64,000 nt of DNA from Nakamurella endophytica. Lineage in GTDB: Bacteria > Actinomycetota > Actinomycetes > Mycobacteriales > Nakamurellaceae. A program made the translations under genes and the position numbers. Shown here piece by piece: positions 38,044 through 45,679 of this stretch (its first letter is position 1; every line of letters starts with the position of its first letter). Under the pieces are notes generated by a model. That model was given only the letters and a program-made list of their open reading frames with translations, was not told where the DNA came from and searched no databases. The stretch covers positions 699,260 to 763,259 of the forward strand of contig NZ_BMNA01000001.1 of the NCBI RefSeq assembly GCF_014646215.1, given 5' to 3'.

Positions 38044-38969
38044 CCGCTCCCCAGCCCCACGGTGCCGGACCGGCCGGACCGGCCGGACCGGCCGACGACC
38101 TGGCCGACGATCTCGCCGTGTACGCCGATCTGGTGCACGAGACCGACGACGGGCGGTGGGCGTTCGGCACGGGCTTCACCGATCCGCTCGCCGGGGTGGA
38201 CACCCGCGTCCCCGCCGGGATCGACGGCGGCGCGCTGGCGATGTACTGCCGGATGCTCGGCGACGACGCGCTGGTGCACAGCCAGCGGCTGCAGGAGTGG
38301 GTCACCCGCGCGCCCGAGCTGGAGGAGGAGACCGCGATCGCGAACATCGCACTCGACCTCCTCGGCCAGGCACGCCGGCTGCTCACCCGCTCCGGGACGG
38401 CGGACGGCAGCGGCCGCTCGGAGGACGACCTGGCGTACTGGCGCGCGCCGCACGAGTTCCTCAGCGTCCCGCTGGCCGACCACCGGGACGCCGACTTCGC
38501 CGAGCTCGTGGCCCGGGTGCTGCTGCTGGCGACCTGGCGCCAGGCCGTGTGCCTCGAGCTGCGCCACGGCGCCGATCCGGTGCTGGCGGCGATCGCCGCC
38601 TCAGCCGCCACCGAGCTGCGCTACCACCGCGAGCACGCCGCGCTGTGGGTGGTCCGGCTGGGCCGCGGTACCGAGCTCTCCCACCGGCGCATGCAGGCGG
38701 CGGTGGACCGGCTGTGGCCGCTGCGCGGCGAGCTGTACCGGGATCCGCCGGTCGTCGCGCGGCTGCCCGGTGTCGCCGTCCCGGCTGCCGCGGTCCGCGA
38801 CGCCGTCGAGGACGCGCTCTCCGGCGTGCTCGACCGGGCGGGCGTCGACGGACCGCCCCCCGGACCGGCGACCGGCGCCGGCCGCGACGGCCACCACGGC
38901 CCCGACTTCGCCGAGATGATCGACGAGTTGCAGAGCGTCGCGCGTGCACATCCTGGGGCCTCGTGGTGA
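38040..38969 (+). CDS. paaC: Phenylacetyl-CoA epoxidase subunit C
   Basis: Structural ferritin-like subunit of 309 residues (Y-A-D-L-V-H-E-T, N-I-A-L-D-L-L-G-Q-A-R, E-F-L-S-V-P-L). It stabilises PaaA. A 9-bp repeat near the start encodes three G-P-A units, outside the family fold. GTG overlaps the paaB stop. Confidence 0.94.
   Translation: MTAPQPHGAGPAGPAGPADDLADDLAVYADLVHETDDGRWAFGTGFTDPLAGVDTRVPAGIDGGALAMYCRMLGDDALVHSQRLQEWVTRAPELEEETAIANIALDLLGQARRLLTRSGTADGSGRSEDDLAYWRAPHEFLSVPLADHRDADFAELVARVLLLATWRQAVCLELRHGADPVLAAIAASAATELRYHREHAALWVVRLGRGTELSHRRMQAAVDRLWPLRGELYRDPPVVARLPGVAVPAAAVRDAVEDALSGVLDRAGVDGPPPGPATGAGRDGHHGPDFAEMIDELQSVARAHPGASW
38057..38090. repeat. 9-bp tandem repeat at the start of paaC
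   Basis: About four in-frame copies of gccggaccg-type units encode G-P-A-G-P-A-G-P-A in the disordered N-terminus of PaaC. Confidence 0.8.
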
Positions 38970-39493
38970 CCGGCCCCGCGACGACGCCGGTCGAGCAGCG
39001 CGCGTGGGAGGTGCTGGCAGGCGTCGCCGACCCGGAGATGCCGGCCATCTCGATCGTCGACCTCGGGGTGGTCCGCGGGATCACCTGCGGAAACGCGGGT
39101 CTCGAGGTGACGGTGACCCCGACGTTCGCCGGCTGCCCGGCGACCGCCGAGATCCTCGCCGCGACCGGACGGACACTGCGCGCCGCGGGGCTCGGCGAGG
39201 TGCGGGTGGTGCTGCAGCCGGCCCCGCCGTGGACGTCCGACTGGATCACCGAGCGGGGCCGACGGGCGCTGGCCGGCGCCGGCATCGCCCCGCCGGACCG
39301 TCCGGCGACGGCGCCGACCGGAGACGGCTCGCGCACGGTGGACCTGGACCTGCGGCCGCCCGCGCCGGCGGTCTGCCCGCGCTGCGGCTCCCGGCACACG
39401 GTGCGGACGTCGGCCTGGGGCTCGGCGGCCTGTCGCGGGCTGCACCGCTGCCGCGCCTGCGGCGAGCCGTTCGAAGCCGTCCGGGCGGTGTAG
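38966..39493 (+). CDS. paaD: Phenylacetate degradation protein PaaD (Fe-S assembly-like)
   Basis: A 175-residue member of the MIP18/DUF59 family: D-P-E-M-P-A-I-S-I-V-D-L-G-V-V, T-F-A-G-C-P-A-T, and a C-terminal zinc-like module C-P-R-C-G-S-R-H-T and C-R-A-C-G-E-P-F. PaaD is thought to help mature the Fe-S/di-iron components. GTG 38966 is favoured because the operon repeatedly uses 4-base overlaps; GTG 38963 is possible. Confidence 0.92.
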   Translation: MTGPATTPVEQRAWEVLAGVADPEMPAISIVDLGVVRGITCGNAGLEVTVTPTFAGCPATAEILAATGRTLRAAGLGEVRVVLQPAPPWTSDWITERGRRALAGAGIAPPDRPATAPTGDGSRTVDLDLRPPAPAVCPRCGSRHTVRTSAWGSAACRGLHRCRACGEPFEAVRAV

Positions 39494-39496
39494 CCG

Positions 39497-40543
39497 GTGC
39501 GCGCCCCGTTCCACGCCCTGACCGTGGCCGCCGTCGACCGGCTCACCGACGACTCCGCCGCGGTCACCCTCGCCGTCCCGGCCGCTCTGGCCGACACCTT
39601 CCGCCACCGGGCCGGGCAGCACCTGACCGTCCGGATCGGCGACGAACGCCGGTCGTACTCGCTCTGCTCCCCGGCCGGTGCCGCGCCGCGGATCGCCGTC
39701 CGCACCGTCGACGGGGGCCGGGTCTCCGGCACCCTGGTGCACCGGCTCCGGCCCGGCGACGTCCTGCAAGTGCAGCCACCCACCGGCACCTTCACCGTGG
39801 ACCCGGCCGTCGGGGGCCGGCACGTCGCGATCGCCGCCGGCTCCGGCATCACCCCCGTGCTGTCGATCGCCGCGACCGTGCTGGCCGGGTCGGCCGACGC
39901 CCGCGTCACCCTGCTCTACGGCAACCGCGCCGCCTGGAGCGTGATGCTGGCCGACGAGGTGTGCGACCTCAAGGACCGCTATCCCACCCGCGTCCAGGTG
40001 GTGCACGTGCTCTCCCGCGAGCCGCACGAGGTCCCCTTGTTCTCCGGCCGTCTCGACGCGGCGAAGCTGCGGCTGCTGGTCCCGGCCACGGTCCAGCCGG
40101 CCGAGGTGGACCACTGGTGGCTGTGCGGTCCCTACGGCCTGGTCGCCGACGCGCAGGCGGTGCTCGGTGAGCTGGGCGTCGCAGCGGAACGGGTGCACCG
40201 GGAGCTGTTCTTCGTCGAGGACCAGCCGCCGCCGGTGGCGCAGCACCCGGTCACCGCACCGGCCGGCGGCAGCCGCGCGACCGTCGTGCTCGACGGTCGC
40301 AGCAGCAGCCTGACCGTGCCGGCCGGGACGACGATCCTCGATGCCGCGCAACGGGTCCGGCCCGACCTGCCGTTCGCCTGCCGCGGCGGCGTGTGCGGCA
40401 CCTGCCGGGCGCTGCTGACCGGCGGTCAGGTGCACATGCGACGCAACTTCGCCCTGGAGCCGGCCGAGACGGACCGGGGGTACGTGCTCACCTGCCAGTC
40501 CGAGCCGGTCTCCGACCAGGTGACCGTCGACTTCGACGCCTGA
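39497..40543 (+). CDS. paaE: Phenylacetyl-CoA epoxidase reductase subunit E
   Basis: Electron-transfer subunit of 348 residues. An FAD/NAD(P)H reductase module (R-S-Y-S-L-C-S and G-S-G-I-T-P-V) is followed by a plant-type 2Fe-2S ferredoxin domain with C-R-G-G-V-C-G-T-C and a distal Cys in L-T-C-Q. It passes electrons from NADPH to PaaA. Last gene of the paa set; the convergent next gene begins eight bases later. Confidence 0.95.
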   Translation: MRAPFHALTVAAVDRLTDDSAAVTLAVPAALADTFRHRAGQHLTVRIGDERRSYSLCSPAGAAPRIAVRTVDGGRVSGTLVHRLRPGDVLQVQPPTGTFTVDPAVGGRHVAIAAGSGITPVLSIAATVLAGSADARVTLLYGNRAAWSVMLADEVCDLKDRYPTRVQVVHVLSREPHEVPLFSGRLDAAKLRLLVPATVQPAEVDHWWLCGPYGLVADAQAVLGELGVAAERVHRELFFVEDQPPPVAQHPVTAPAGGSRATVVLDGRSSSLTVPAGTTILDAAQRVRPDLPFACRGGVCGTCRALLTGGQVHMRRNFALEPAETDRGYVLTCQSEPVSDQVTVDFDA

Positions 40544-40550
40544 CCCGCCC

Positions 40551-40946
40551 TCACCCGTAGCTGTACCGGAGCTCGGCGTTGACGAGCTGGTTCAGCCGGT
40601 ACCGGGCGTGGCCGACGTGGCCGGCGTCGGGCAGGTCGTCCGCCGCGACGGTCAGGCTCCAGGTCAGCAGGGTGCCGTATCCGTCGGGCGCCAGCTGGAA
40701 GCGGATCCGGTCGTCCGGGCGCTGCGGGAAGATCGACGACCAGACCACCTCGACCGGAGAGGTCGCGGACAGGATCACCGGTTCGACCTCGTCGTCCCGC
40801 AACGACAGCCAGGGCCGGGTACCCGGCTCGTGCGGGTCGGTCAGCGACCGCCAGACGATGTGCGGCGGGGCGGGCTGTCCCTTGCGGCGGCCGGCGATCT
40901 CGACACTCCCGTCGGCCGGTCCAGCGGCGCCCGGATCCGGGTTCAC
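40551..40946 (-). CDS. SRPBCC (START-like) family protein
   Basis: A 131-residue SRPBCC-fold protein: P-P-H-I-V-W-R-S-L-T-D, L-R-D-D-E-V-E-P, W-S-S-I-F-P-Q-R-P and a C-terminal helix R-L-N-Q-L-V-N. These domains form a hydrophobic pocket; no ligand is known. GTG 40946 overlaps the stop of the upstream gene by four bases, so the two form an operon. Confidence 0.75.
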   Translation of the reverse strand: MNPDPGAAGPADGSVEIAGRRKGQPAPPHIVWRSLTDPHEPGTRPWLSLRDDEVEPVILSATSPVEVVWSSIFPQRPDDRIRFQLAPDGYGTLLTWSLTVAADDLPDAGHVGHARYRLNQLVNAELRYSYG

Positions 40947-41305
40947 CGGTCGACACCCGCGTCGAGCTGCCGGACCAGGGTCGCCGGGGCGACGGTGCGG
41001 TAGCTCTCCTCCACCCAGTCCAGCACGAGTTCGACGGGCACCGAGCCGTCCTGCGCAACGGTCACCCAGCCGTGCCGGCCCAGCCCGTACCGGGACGGCT
41101 CCACACCGTCGAACCCCAGCGCCTGCTCCAGCGAGTCGGTGAGCTTCACGCCGATCCGGGCCTCGTCGGCGGCATGGTCGGCGCCGAGGAACAAGAAGAT
41201 CTTCTTCCGGACCTTGACCACCCGGTCGTCCTCCCAGGGGTGGTCCTCGGTCACCTCGGGAAACCCGAGCGCCACGGACCTGGCCTGGTCGCGCATCGAC
41301 GGCAT
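40943..41305 (-). CDS. MmcQ/YjbR family DNA-binding protein
   Basis: A 120-residue MmcQ/YjbR protein: A-L-G-F-P-E-V-T-E-D-H-P-W-E-D-D-R-V-V-K-V and L-G-R-H-G-W-V-T-V match the family fold. Cellular role unproved. The ATG at 41305 lacks a clear Shine-Dalgarno site; M at 41296 is an alternative. Confidence 0.8.
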   Translation of the reverse strand: MPSMRDQARSVALGFPEVTEDHPWEDDRVVKVRKKIFLFLGADHAADEARIGVKLTDSLEQALGFDGVEPSRYGLGRHGWVTVAQDGSVPVELVLDWVEESYRTVAPATLVRQLDAGVDR

Positions 41306-41384
41306 GCCGCGATCGTCGCGGGGACGGCGGCGGTCGGCAACCGGGTTCCGCATCCCCCGCACCGCAGGACGTCGCCGCCACCGG

Positions 41385-41428
41385 TTGACGCCGGCGCGGC
41401 CGCCACTATAGTCAAGTACATGCTTGAC
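41385..41428 (+). promoter_or_regulatory. Promoter and operator of the ArsR gene (leaderless)
   Basis: TTGACG (41385-41390) and TATAGT (41407-41412) are 16 bases apart and would start transcription at or beside the ATG (41420). GTCAAG (41411-41416) and CTTGAC (41423-41428) form a perfect inverted repeat spanning the start codon, the usual shape of an ArsR operator, so the repressor would block its own leaderless promoter. Confidence 0.65.
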
Positions 41429-41794
41429 CATTTGGCCGTGCTGGACCTCCGGTTCCGGGCCCTGGCCGACGCCGGCCGCCGCCAGATGCTCGACCGGCTG
41501 GTGGACGGGCCGGCGACGGTGAGCCAGCTCGCCGCCCCGCTGCGGATGACGCTCGCGGCGGTGGTGCAGCACGTCCAGGTCCTCGAGTCCAGCGGGCTCG
41601 TCCGGACCCGCAAGACCGGCCGGGTGCGGACGTGCTCCATCGACGCCGACGCCCTGCGGGCCACCGAGCAGTGGCTCGCCGACCGGCGCACCACGTGGGA
41701 ACGCCGGCTGGACCGGCTGGGCACGGTCCTGGACGAGCAGCCCCGACCGACATCGACCACCCGGCACGACCGGGAGCAAGGACCCCTGACATGA
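41420..41794 (+). CDS. ArsR family transcriptional regulator
   Basis: A 124-residue winged-helix repressor: L-R-F-R-A-L-A-D-A-G-R-R-Q-M-L-D-R-L, Q-L-A-A-P-L-R-M-T-L-A-A-V-V-Q-H-V, G-L-V-R-T-R-K. No Cys pair for metal sensing, so it is of the metal-independent type that accompanies AHSA1 proteins. It overlaps the next gene by four bases. Confidence 0.92.
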   Translation: MLDHLAVLDLRFRALADAGRRQMLDRLVDGPATVSQLAAPLRMTLAAVVQHVQVLESSGLVRTRKTGRVRTCSIDADALRATEQWLADRRTTWERRLDRLGTVLDEQPRPTSTTRHDREQGPLT

Positions 41795-42243
41795 CCGTCG
41801 AGCACGACACCTGGACCGTGCAGCGCGACTACCCGCACCCGCCCGACCGGGTCTTCGCCGCGTGGGCCGACCCCGCGGTGAAGGTGCGGTGGTTCGACCT
41901 GTCCGGTGCCCCGGATCCGGACTATCGCAGCGACTTCCGGGTCGGTGGTCGGGAGACCTTCCGCACGCCGGCGGATGTCCGGCCGATCTACACCTACGAC
42001 GCGCAGTACCGGGACATCGTCGACGGCCGGCGGATCGTCACGACCTACGAGATGACCGTGGACGGCCGGCGGATCTCGGTGTCCGTCGCCACCGTGGAGC
42101 TGGACAGCACCGCCGGCGGCACCCGGCTGACCTACACCGAACAGGGCGCGTACCTGGACGGTCTGGATTCCGCGGCTTCCCGCCGCACCGGCACGGCGGC
42201 GCAGCTCGACCGCCTCGACACCGTGCTGCAGGGGCAGTCGTGA
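41791..42243 (+). CDS. SRPBCC/AHSA1 family protein
   Basis: A 150-residue AHSA1-type protein: V-Q-R-D-Y-P-H-P-P-D-R-V-F-A-A-W-A-D-P and Y-E-M-T-V-D-G, ending T-Y-T-E-Q-G-A-Y. ArsR-AHSA1 pairs are common; the AHSA1 partner may bind a hydrophobic ligand. Overlaps ArsR and the next gene, so a three-gene unit. Confidence 0.88.
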   Translation: MTVEHDTWTVQRDYPHPPDRVFAAWADPAVKVRWFDLSGAPDPDYRSDFRVGGRETFRTPADVRPIYTYDAQYRDIVDGRRIVTTYEMTVDGRRISVSVATVELDSTAGGTRLTYTEQGAYLDGLDSAASRRTGTAAQLDRLDTVLQGQS

Positions 42244-42719
42244 CCGCCGAGGACGAGCTCCGGGCGCTGGTCGACGAGCGGGTGCGGGCCGTCCGGGACC
42301 GGGACGTGGCCACGCTCGCCGGGCGGCCGGTGACGGACGTGCTGTCCTTCGACGTGCTGCCGCCGCTGCGGGCCCGCGGCACCGGCCCGATGGTCCGGCA
42401 CCTGCAGGAGTGGTTCGACGGCTACGACGGGCCGATCGACTACTCGGTCCGGGACGTCGAGGTCACCGCGGACGCGGACGTCGGCTTCTGCTCGTTCCTG
42501 TACCACGTCGGCGGCCGGCTGCGCGGTGGCGACGAGGTCGACATGTGGGTACGGGCGACGCTGGGCTGCCGCCGCGTCGACGGTCGCTGGCGGATCGTGC
42601 ACGACCACGAGTCGGTGCCGTTCGACCCGGCGACGGGGCGCGCACTGCTCTCGCTGCACCCGGACGCGTCGACCGAGGACGGGCTCAGCCCGTCGGGCGC
42701 CGACCCCGCCGGTCCATGA
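42240..42719 (+). CDS. SnoaL-like nuclear-transport-factor-2-fold protein
   Basis: A 159-residue NTF2-like protein: L-V-D-E-R-V-R-A-V-R-D-R-D, W-F-D-G-Y-D-G-P-I, C-S-F-L-Y-H-V-G-G-R, and W-R-I-V-H-D-H-E-S-V-P-F-D. SnoaL-like members include cyclases and unknowns. GTG overlaps the AHSA1 stop. Its end overlaps a convergent gene by 35 bases. Confidence 0.82.
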   Translation: MTAEDELRALVDERVRAVRDRDVATLAGRPVTDVLSFDVLPPLRARGTGPMVRHLQEWFDGYDGPIDYSVRDVEVTADADVGFCSFLYHVGGRLRGGDEVDMWVRATLGCRRVDGRWRIVHDHESVPFDPATGRALLSLHPDASTEDGLSPSGADPAGP

Positions 42720-42888
42720 ACGCCGCCACCGCGACGCCGACGACGAGCCCGATCCCGGTCCACAGCCAGCCGCTGCCGGTGGCGATGCCGACCGCCACAC
42801 CGACGAACAGCCCGGACACCACGTAGATCACCGCCGCGAGCAGGCGGTCGGTCGAGGCCTGCCGGCGGCTCAGCGGTTCGCGGGGCAC
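42685..42888 (-). CDS. Small membrane protein
   Basis: A 67-residue protein with two predicted helices (about 17-35 and 41-58) and an R-R-G-R-R C-terminus. GTG 42888 is used. A TAGGCT hexamer six bases before the start would give a leaderless transcript, a weak signal. Its last 35 bases run through the 3' end of the SnoaL-like gene on the other strand. Confidence 0.6.
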   Translation of the reverse strand: MPREPLSRRQASTDRLLAAVIYVVSGLFVGVAVGIATGSGWLWTGIGLVVGVAVAAFMDRRGRRPTG

Positions 42889-42906
42889 GCCGGCAGCCTA
42901 TCGACG

Positions 42907-43194
42907 TCAGTCGGTGACGGTGACCCCGTGCCAGAACGCGATCCGGTCGGTGATCTCCTGCGCGGCCGGCTTGGGCTCGGGGTAGTACCAGGCGGCGTCC
43001 GGGTTCGCGGCGCCGCCGACCTCGACCGTGTAATAGGACGCCGTGCCCTTCCACGGGCAGACGGTGTGGGTGTCACTCGCCGCCAAGGTCACGCCCTGGG
43101 CGATGGACTCCCGCGGGAAGTAGTGGTTGCCCTCCACGACGACGGTGTCGTCGCTCTGCGCGATCACCGTGCCGTTCCAGGTCGCTGTCGCCAT
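42907..43194 (-). CDS. DUF427 domain protein
   Basis: A 95-residue DUF427 protein: A-T-W-N-G-T-V-I-A-Q-S-D-D-T-V-V-V-E-G-N-H-Y-F-P and C-P-W-K-G-T-A-S-Y-Y are family hallmarks. Cytoplasmic, no known reaction. ATG 43194 is clear. Confidence 0.92.
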   Translation of the reverse strand: MATATWNGTVIAQSDDTVVVEGNHYFPRESIAQGVTLAASDTHTVCPWKGTASYYTVEVGGAANPDAAWYYPEPKPAAQEITDRIAFWHGVTVTD

Positions 43195-43328
43195 CGCCGG
43201 TCCTCCGCTCGTCCGTCGGTCACCTCGTGGGCGGCGCCCGGAGCGGCGCCGTCTGACAGCGGCAACGCCGGAGCGGGTCCGGGGATTCCGCCTGCGTAGG
43301 GTGGCCGGACACCCGCGACAGGAGGACC

Positions 43329-43790
43329 ATGCCGAGGACCATCGCCACCACCACGACGGTCGACCGGGCGGGTCTGCTGGACTTCGCCCGGCCGCGTCAC
43401 CACATGGTGCTCCTGACGACGCGCCGGGACGGCAGCGTCCAGGCGTCGCCGGTGACCGCCGGCATCGACGCCGAGGGTCGGGTCGTGGTGGCCAGCTACC
43501 CGGAGCGCGCCAAGTCGGTCAACGTCCGGCGCACCGGTCGGGCGTCGGTGCTGGTGCTGTCCGACGACTTCGGCGGCGCCTGGGTGCAGGTCGACGGCGC
43601 CGCCGAGGTGGTCGACCTGCCGGACGCGGTCGAACCGCTGGTCGACTACTTCCGCGCCGTCTCCGGCGAGCACCCCGACTGGGCCGAGTACCGGCAGGCG
43701 ATGGTCGACCAGGGCAAGTGCCTGATCCGGGTCACCCCGGACCGGTGGTCGCCCGTCGCCACCGGCGGGTTCCCGGCCCGATTCGGCTGA
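43329..43790 (+). CDS. PPOX-class F420-dependent protein
   Basis: A 153-residue split-barrel flavin-type protein: R-H-H-M-V-L-L-T-T-R-R-D-G-S-V-Q-A-S-P-V, Y-P-E-R-A-K-S-V-N-V-R-R, and V-D-G-A-A-E-V-V-D-L-P, as in the PPOX/F420 family (Rv1155-like). It may reduce a substrate with coenzyme F420; not provable here. Confidence 0.85.
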   Translation: MPRTIATTTTVDRAGLLDFARPRHHMVLLTTRRDGSVQASPVTAGIDAEGRVVVASYPERAKSVNVRRTGRASVLVLSDDFGGAWVQVDGAAEVVDLPDAVEPLVDYFRAVSGEHPDWAEYRQAMVDQGKCLIRVTPDRWSPVATGGFPARFG

Positions 43791-43830
43791 GCGGCGTCAC
43801 CCGCGCCCGGGACCGTCGACCCGCCGCAGG

Positions 43831-43870
43831 CTTTACGCGCTCCTTACCTGAGCCCCGCCCTGTGTTCACC
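43831..43870 (+). promoter_or_regulatory. Candidate PHO box upstream of alkaline phosphatase
   Basis: 7-mers 11 bases apart: CTTTACG (43831), CCTTACC (43842), CCCCGCC (43853) and a perfect GTTCACC (43864). The last is the PhoP repeat consensus, two others partly match. A second GTTCACT is at 43901. The block is 96-135 bases before the ATG, in a gap of 174 bases otherwise without a gene. Confidence 0.42.
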
Positions 43871-43965
43871 CGGTGCCCGCGCCCGGTACACCAGCGGCCC
43901 GTTCACTCCTCCGTGGCCCCTGGGCGCTCGGGACCACCCGGGCGGGGCCGGTGGCGAGGAGTGAG

Positions 43966-45339
43966 ATGACCCAGAGAACACGGATGATCCGCCGGATCGG
44001 CGTCGTCGCGGCGGCGACGCTGGTGCTGGGCGGCAGCGGCGTGGCGGTCGCGGTGACGGCGTCGTCGCACAGCGACCGGACCAACGCGGCACGGGCCGCG
44101 GTCATCGGCGGCACGGCGCGCAACGTCATCCTGTTGATCGGTGACGGCATGGGCGACTCGGAGATCACCATCGCGCGGAACTACGGCAAGGGTGCCGCCG
44201 GCCGGCTGGCCATGGACACCCTGCCGCTGACCGGCGCCTACACGACCTACTCCGTGCAGCGTGACCGCCCATCCAAGCCCGACTACGTCACCGACTCCGC
44301 CGCGTCCGGAACCGGTTGGGCGACCGGGCACAAGACCTACAACGGCGCGATCAGTGTGCTGCCCGACGGCCGCTCGGTGGCCACCGTGCTGGAGCTGGCC
44401 AAGCGCGCCGGCTACCGCACCGGCGACGTCACCACCGCCGAGCTGCAGGACGCGACGCCCGCGGTGCTCGGTGCCCACGTCGTCGACCGGGACTGCAAAG
44501 GCCCGTCGGCCACCTCCGAGCTGTGCCCGGCCAACGCCAAGGAGAACGGCGGCGCCGGCTCGATCTCCGAGCAGCTCGTGCAGACCCGCCCGGACGTGCT
44601 GCTCGGCGGCGGTCGCCAGTACTTCCAGGAGACCGTGACCGCCGGCCGCTTCGCCGGGCGGACGGTGCTGGACCAGGCCAGGGCCGCGGGGTACCAGGTG
44701 GTCACCGACGCCGGCCAGCTGAGCCGGGTCAACCCTTACCGGCCGGTGCTCGGCACCTTCGCTCCCGGCAATCTCGACCTGGAGCTGGTGGGCCCGACGC
44801 CGACCCGCACCGGGACCGCCCCGGCCCGGTGCGCGGTGAACACCGCCCGGGACAAGGCCCAGCCGCACCTGTCCTCGATGGCCACGATGGCGATCTCGAC
44901 CCTGGACAAGCAGTCCCGCGGCCGCAGCAAGGGCTTCTTCCTGCAGATCGAGGGAGCCTCGATCGACAAGCAGGACCACGCGGCCAACCCGTGCGGCCAG
45001 ATCGGCGAGACCCTGGAGTTCGACAAGGCCGTGGCGGTGGCGCTGTCGTACCAGAAGCGCAACCCGGACACCCTCGTCGTGGTGACCGCGGACCACGGGC
45101 ACACCAGCCAGATCGTCGAGGCCGGCAGCACCACCGCGGGCGTCACCGCGTCGGTGATCACCGCCGACGACGCCGAGATGACCATCAGCTACGCCACGGC
45201 CGTGTCCGGCTCGCAGCAGCACACCGGCACCCAGGTGCGGATCGCCGCCAAGGGACCCCAGGCCGCCAACGTGCTGGGGGTCACGGACCAGACCGCGCTG
45301 TTCTGCACCATGACGCGGGCGCTCGGCGTCCGCGCCTGA
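43966..45339 (+). CDS. phoA: Alkaline phosphatase (PhoA family)
   Basis: Exported phosphomonoesterase of 457 residues. An N-terminal hydrophobic signal (about 9-31) follows M-T-Q-R-T-R-M-I-R-R. L-L-I-G-D-G-M-G-D-S-E holds a metal Asp, and nucleophile Ser111 is in V-T-D-S-A-A-S-G-T; I-E-G-A-S-I-D-K-Q-D-H and V-T-A-D-H-G-H-T-S give further zinc ligands, all PhoA-type. A cysteine pair (C-K-G-P-S... E-L-C) suggests disulfides outside the cell. AGGAG precedes the ATG. PHO-like repeats upstream and a strong terminator downstream make it a single phosphate-controlled unit. Confidence 0.93.
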   Translation: MTQRTRMIRRIGVVAAATLVLGGSGVAVAVTASSHSDRTNAARAAVIGGTARNVILLIGDGMGDSEITIARNYGKGAAGRLAMDTLPLTGAYTTYSVQRDRPSKPDYVTDSAASGTGWATGHKTYNGAISVLPDGRSVATVLELAKRAGYRTGDVTTAELQDATPAVLGAHVVDRDCKGPSATSELCPANAKENGGAGSISEQLVQTRPDVLLGGGRQYFQETVTAGRFAGRTVLDQARAAGYQVVTDAGQLSRVNPYRPVLGTFAPGNLDLELVGPTPTRTGTAPARCAVNTARDKAQPHLSSMATMAISTLDKQSRGRSKGFFLQIEGASIDKQDHAANPCGQIGETLEFDKAVAVALSYQKRNPDTLVVVTADHGHTSQIVEAGSTTAGVTASVITADDAEMTISYATAVSGSQQHTGTQVRIAAKGPQAANVLGVTDQTALFCTMTRALGVRA

Positions 45340-45372
45340 CCCGAGAGGGTTCGCCGGGCGACCGGCGCTCCT

Positions 45373-45410
45373 GCGGTGGCCCGCCTCCCTCCGGGAAGGC
45401 GGGCCACCGC
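45373..45410 (+). terminator. Hairpin terminator after phoA
   Basis: A 14-bp perfect stem (gcggtggcccgcct / aggcgggccaccgc) around a ten-base loop, 34 bases after the phoA stop. No T tract. Confidence 0.7.
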
Positions 45411-45482
45411 TCGTTCCGCCGACTGTCCCGCCGACCGCCGGGAACTGCTGGGGGAACACGCCACTACGACGAGAGGACCGTC

Positions 45483-45656
45483 ATGACCGCTGATCCGGCC
45501 GACAACCCTGACTTCGACGACGTGGAGGCCTCCGGGCCGGACGATCCCGTCCGGGCGGACGACCCGTCCGCGGGCCCGGGCGACCAGGCGACGCTTGCCG
45601 ATCCGCCGGACGACCGCGCCGCCGCGGCGCAGTCCACGGTCCTGGGCCCCGACTGA
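45483..45656 (+). CDS. Small acidic protein, unknown
   Basis: A 57-residue, strongly acidic protein (many Asp/Ala/Pro; M-T-A-D-P-A-D-N-P-D-F-D-D-V), beginning at ATG 45483 with GAGAGGA at good spacing. Low complexity and probably disordered. It lies after the phoA terminator with its own Shine-Dalgarno site. Spurious coding cannot be excluded. Confidence 0.45.
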   Translation: MTADPADNPDFDDVEASGPDDPVRADDPSAGPGDQATLADPPDDRAAAAQSTVLGPD

Positions 45657-45679
45657 TCCCGCGGCCCGCGGTGCCGGGG

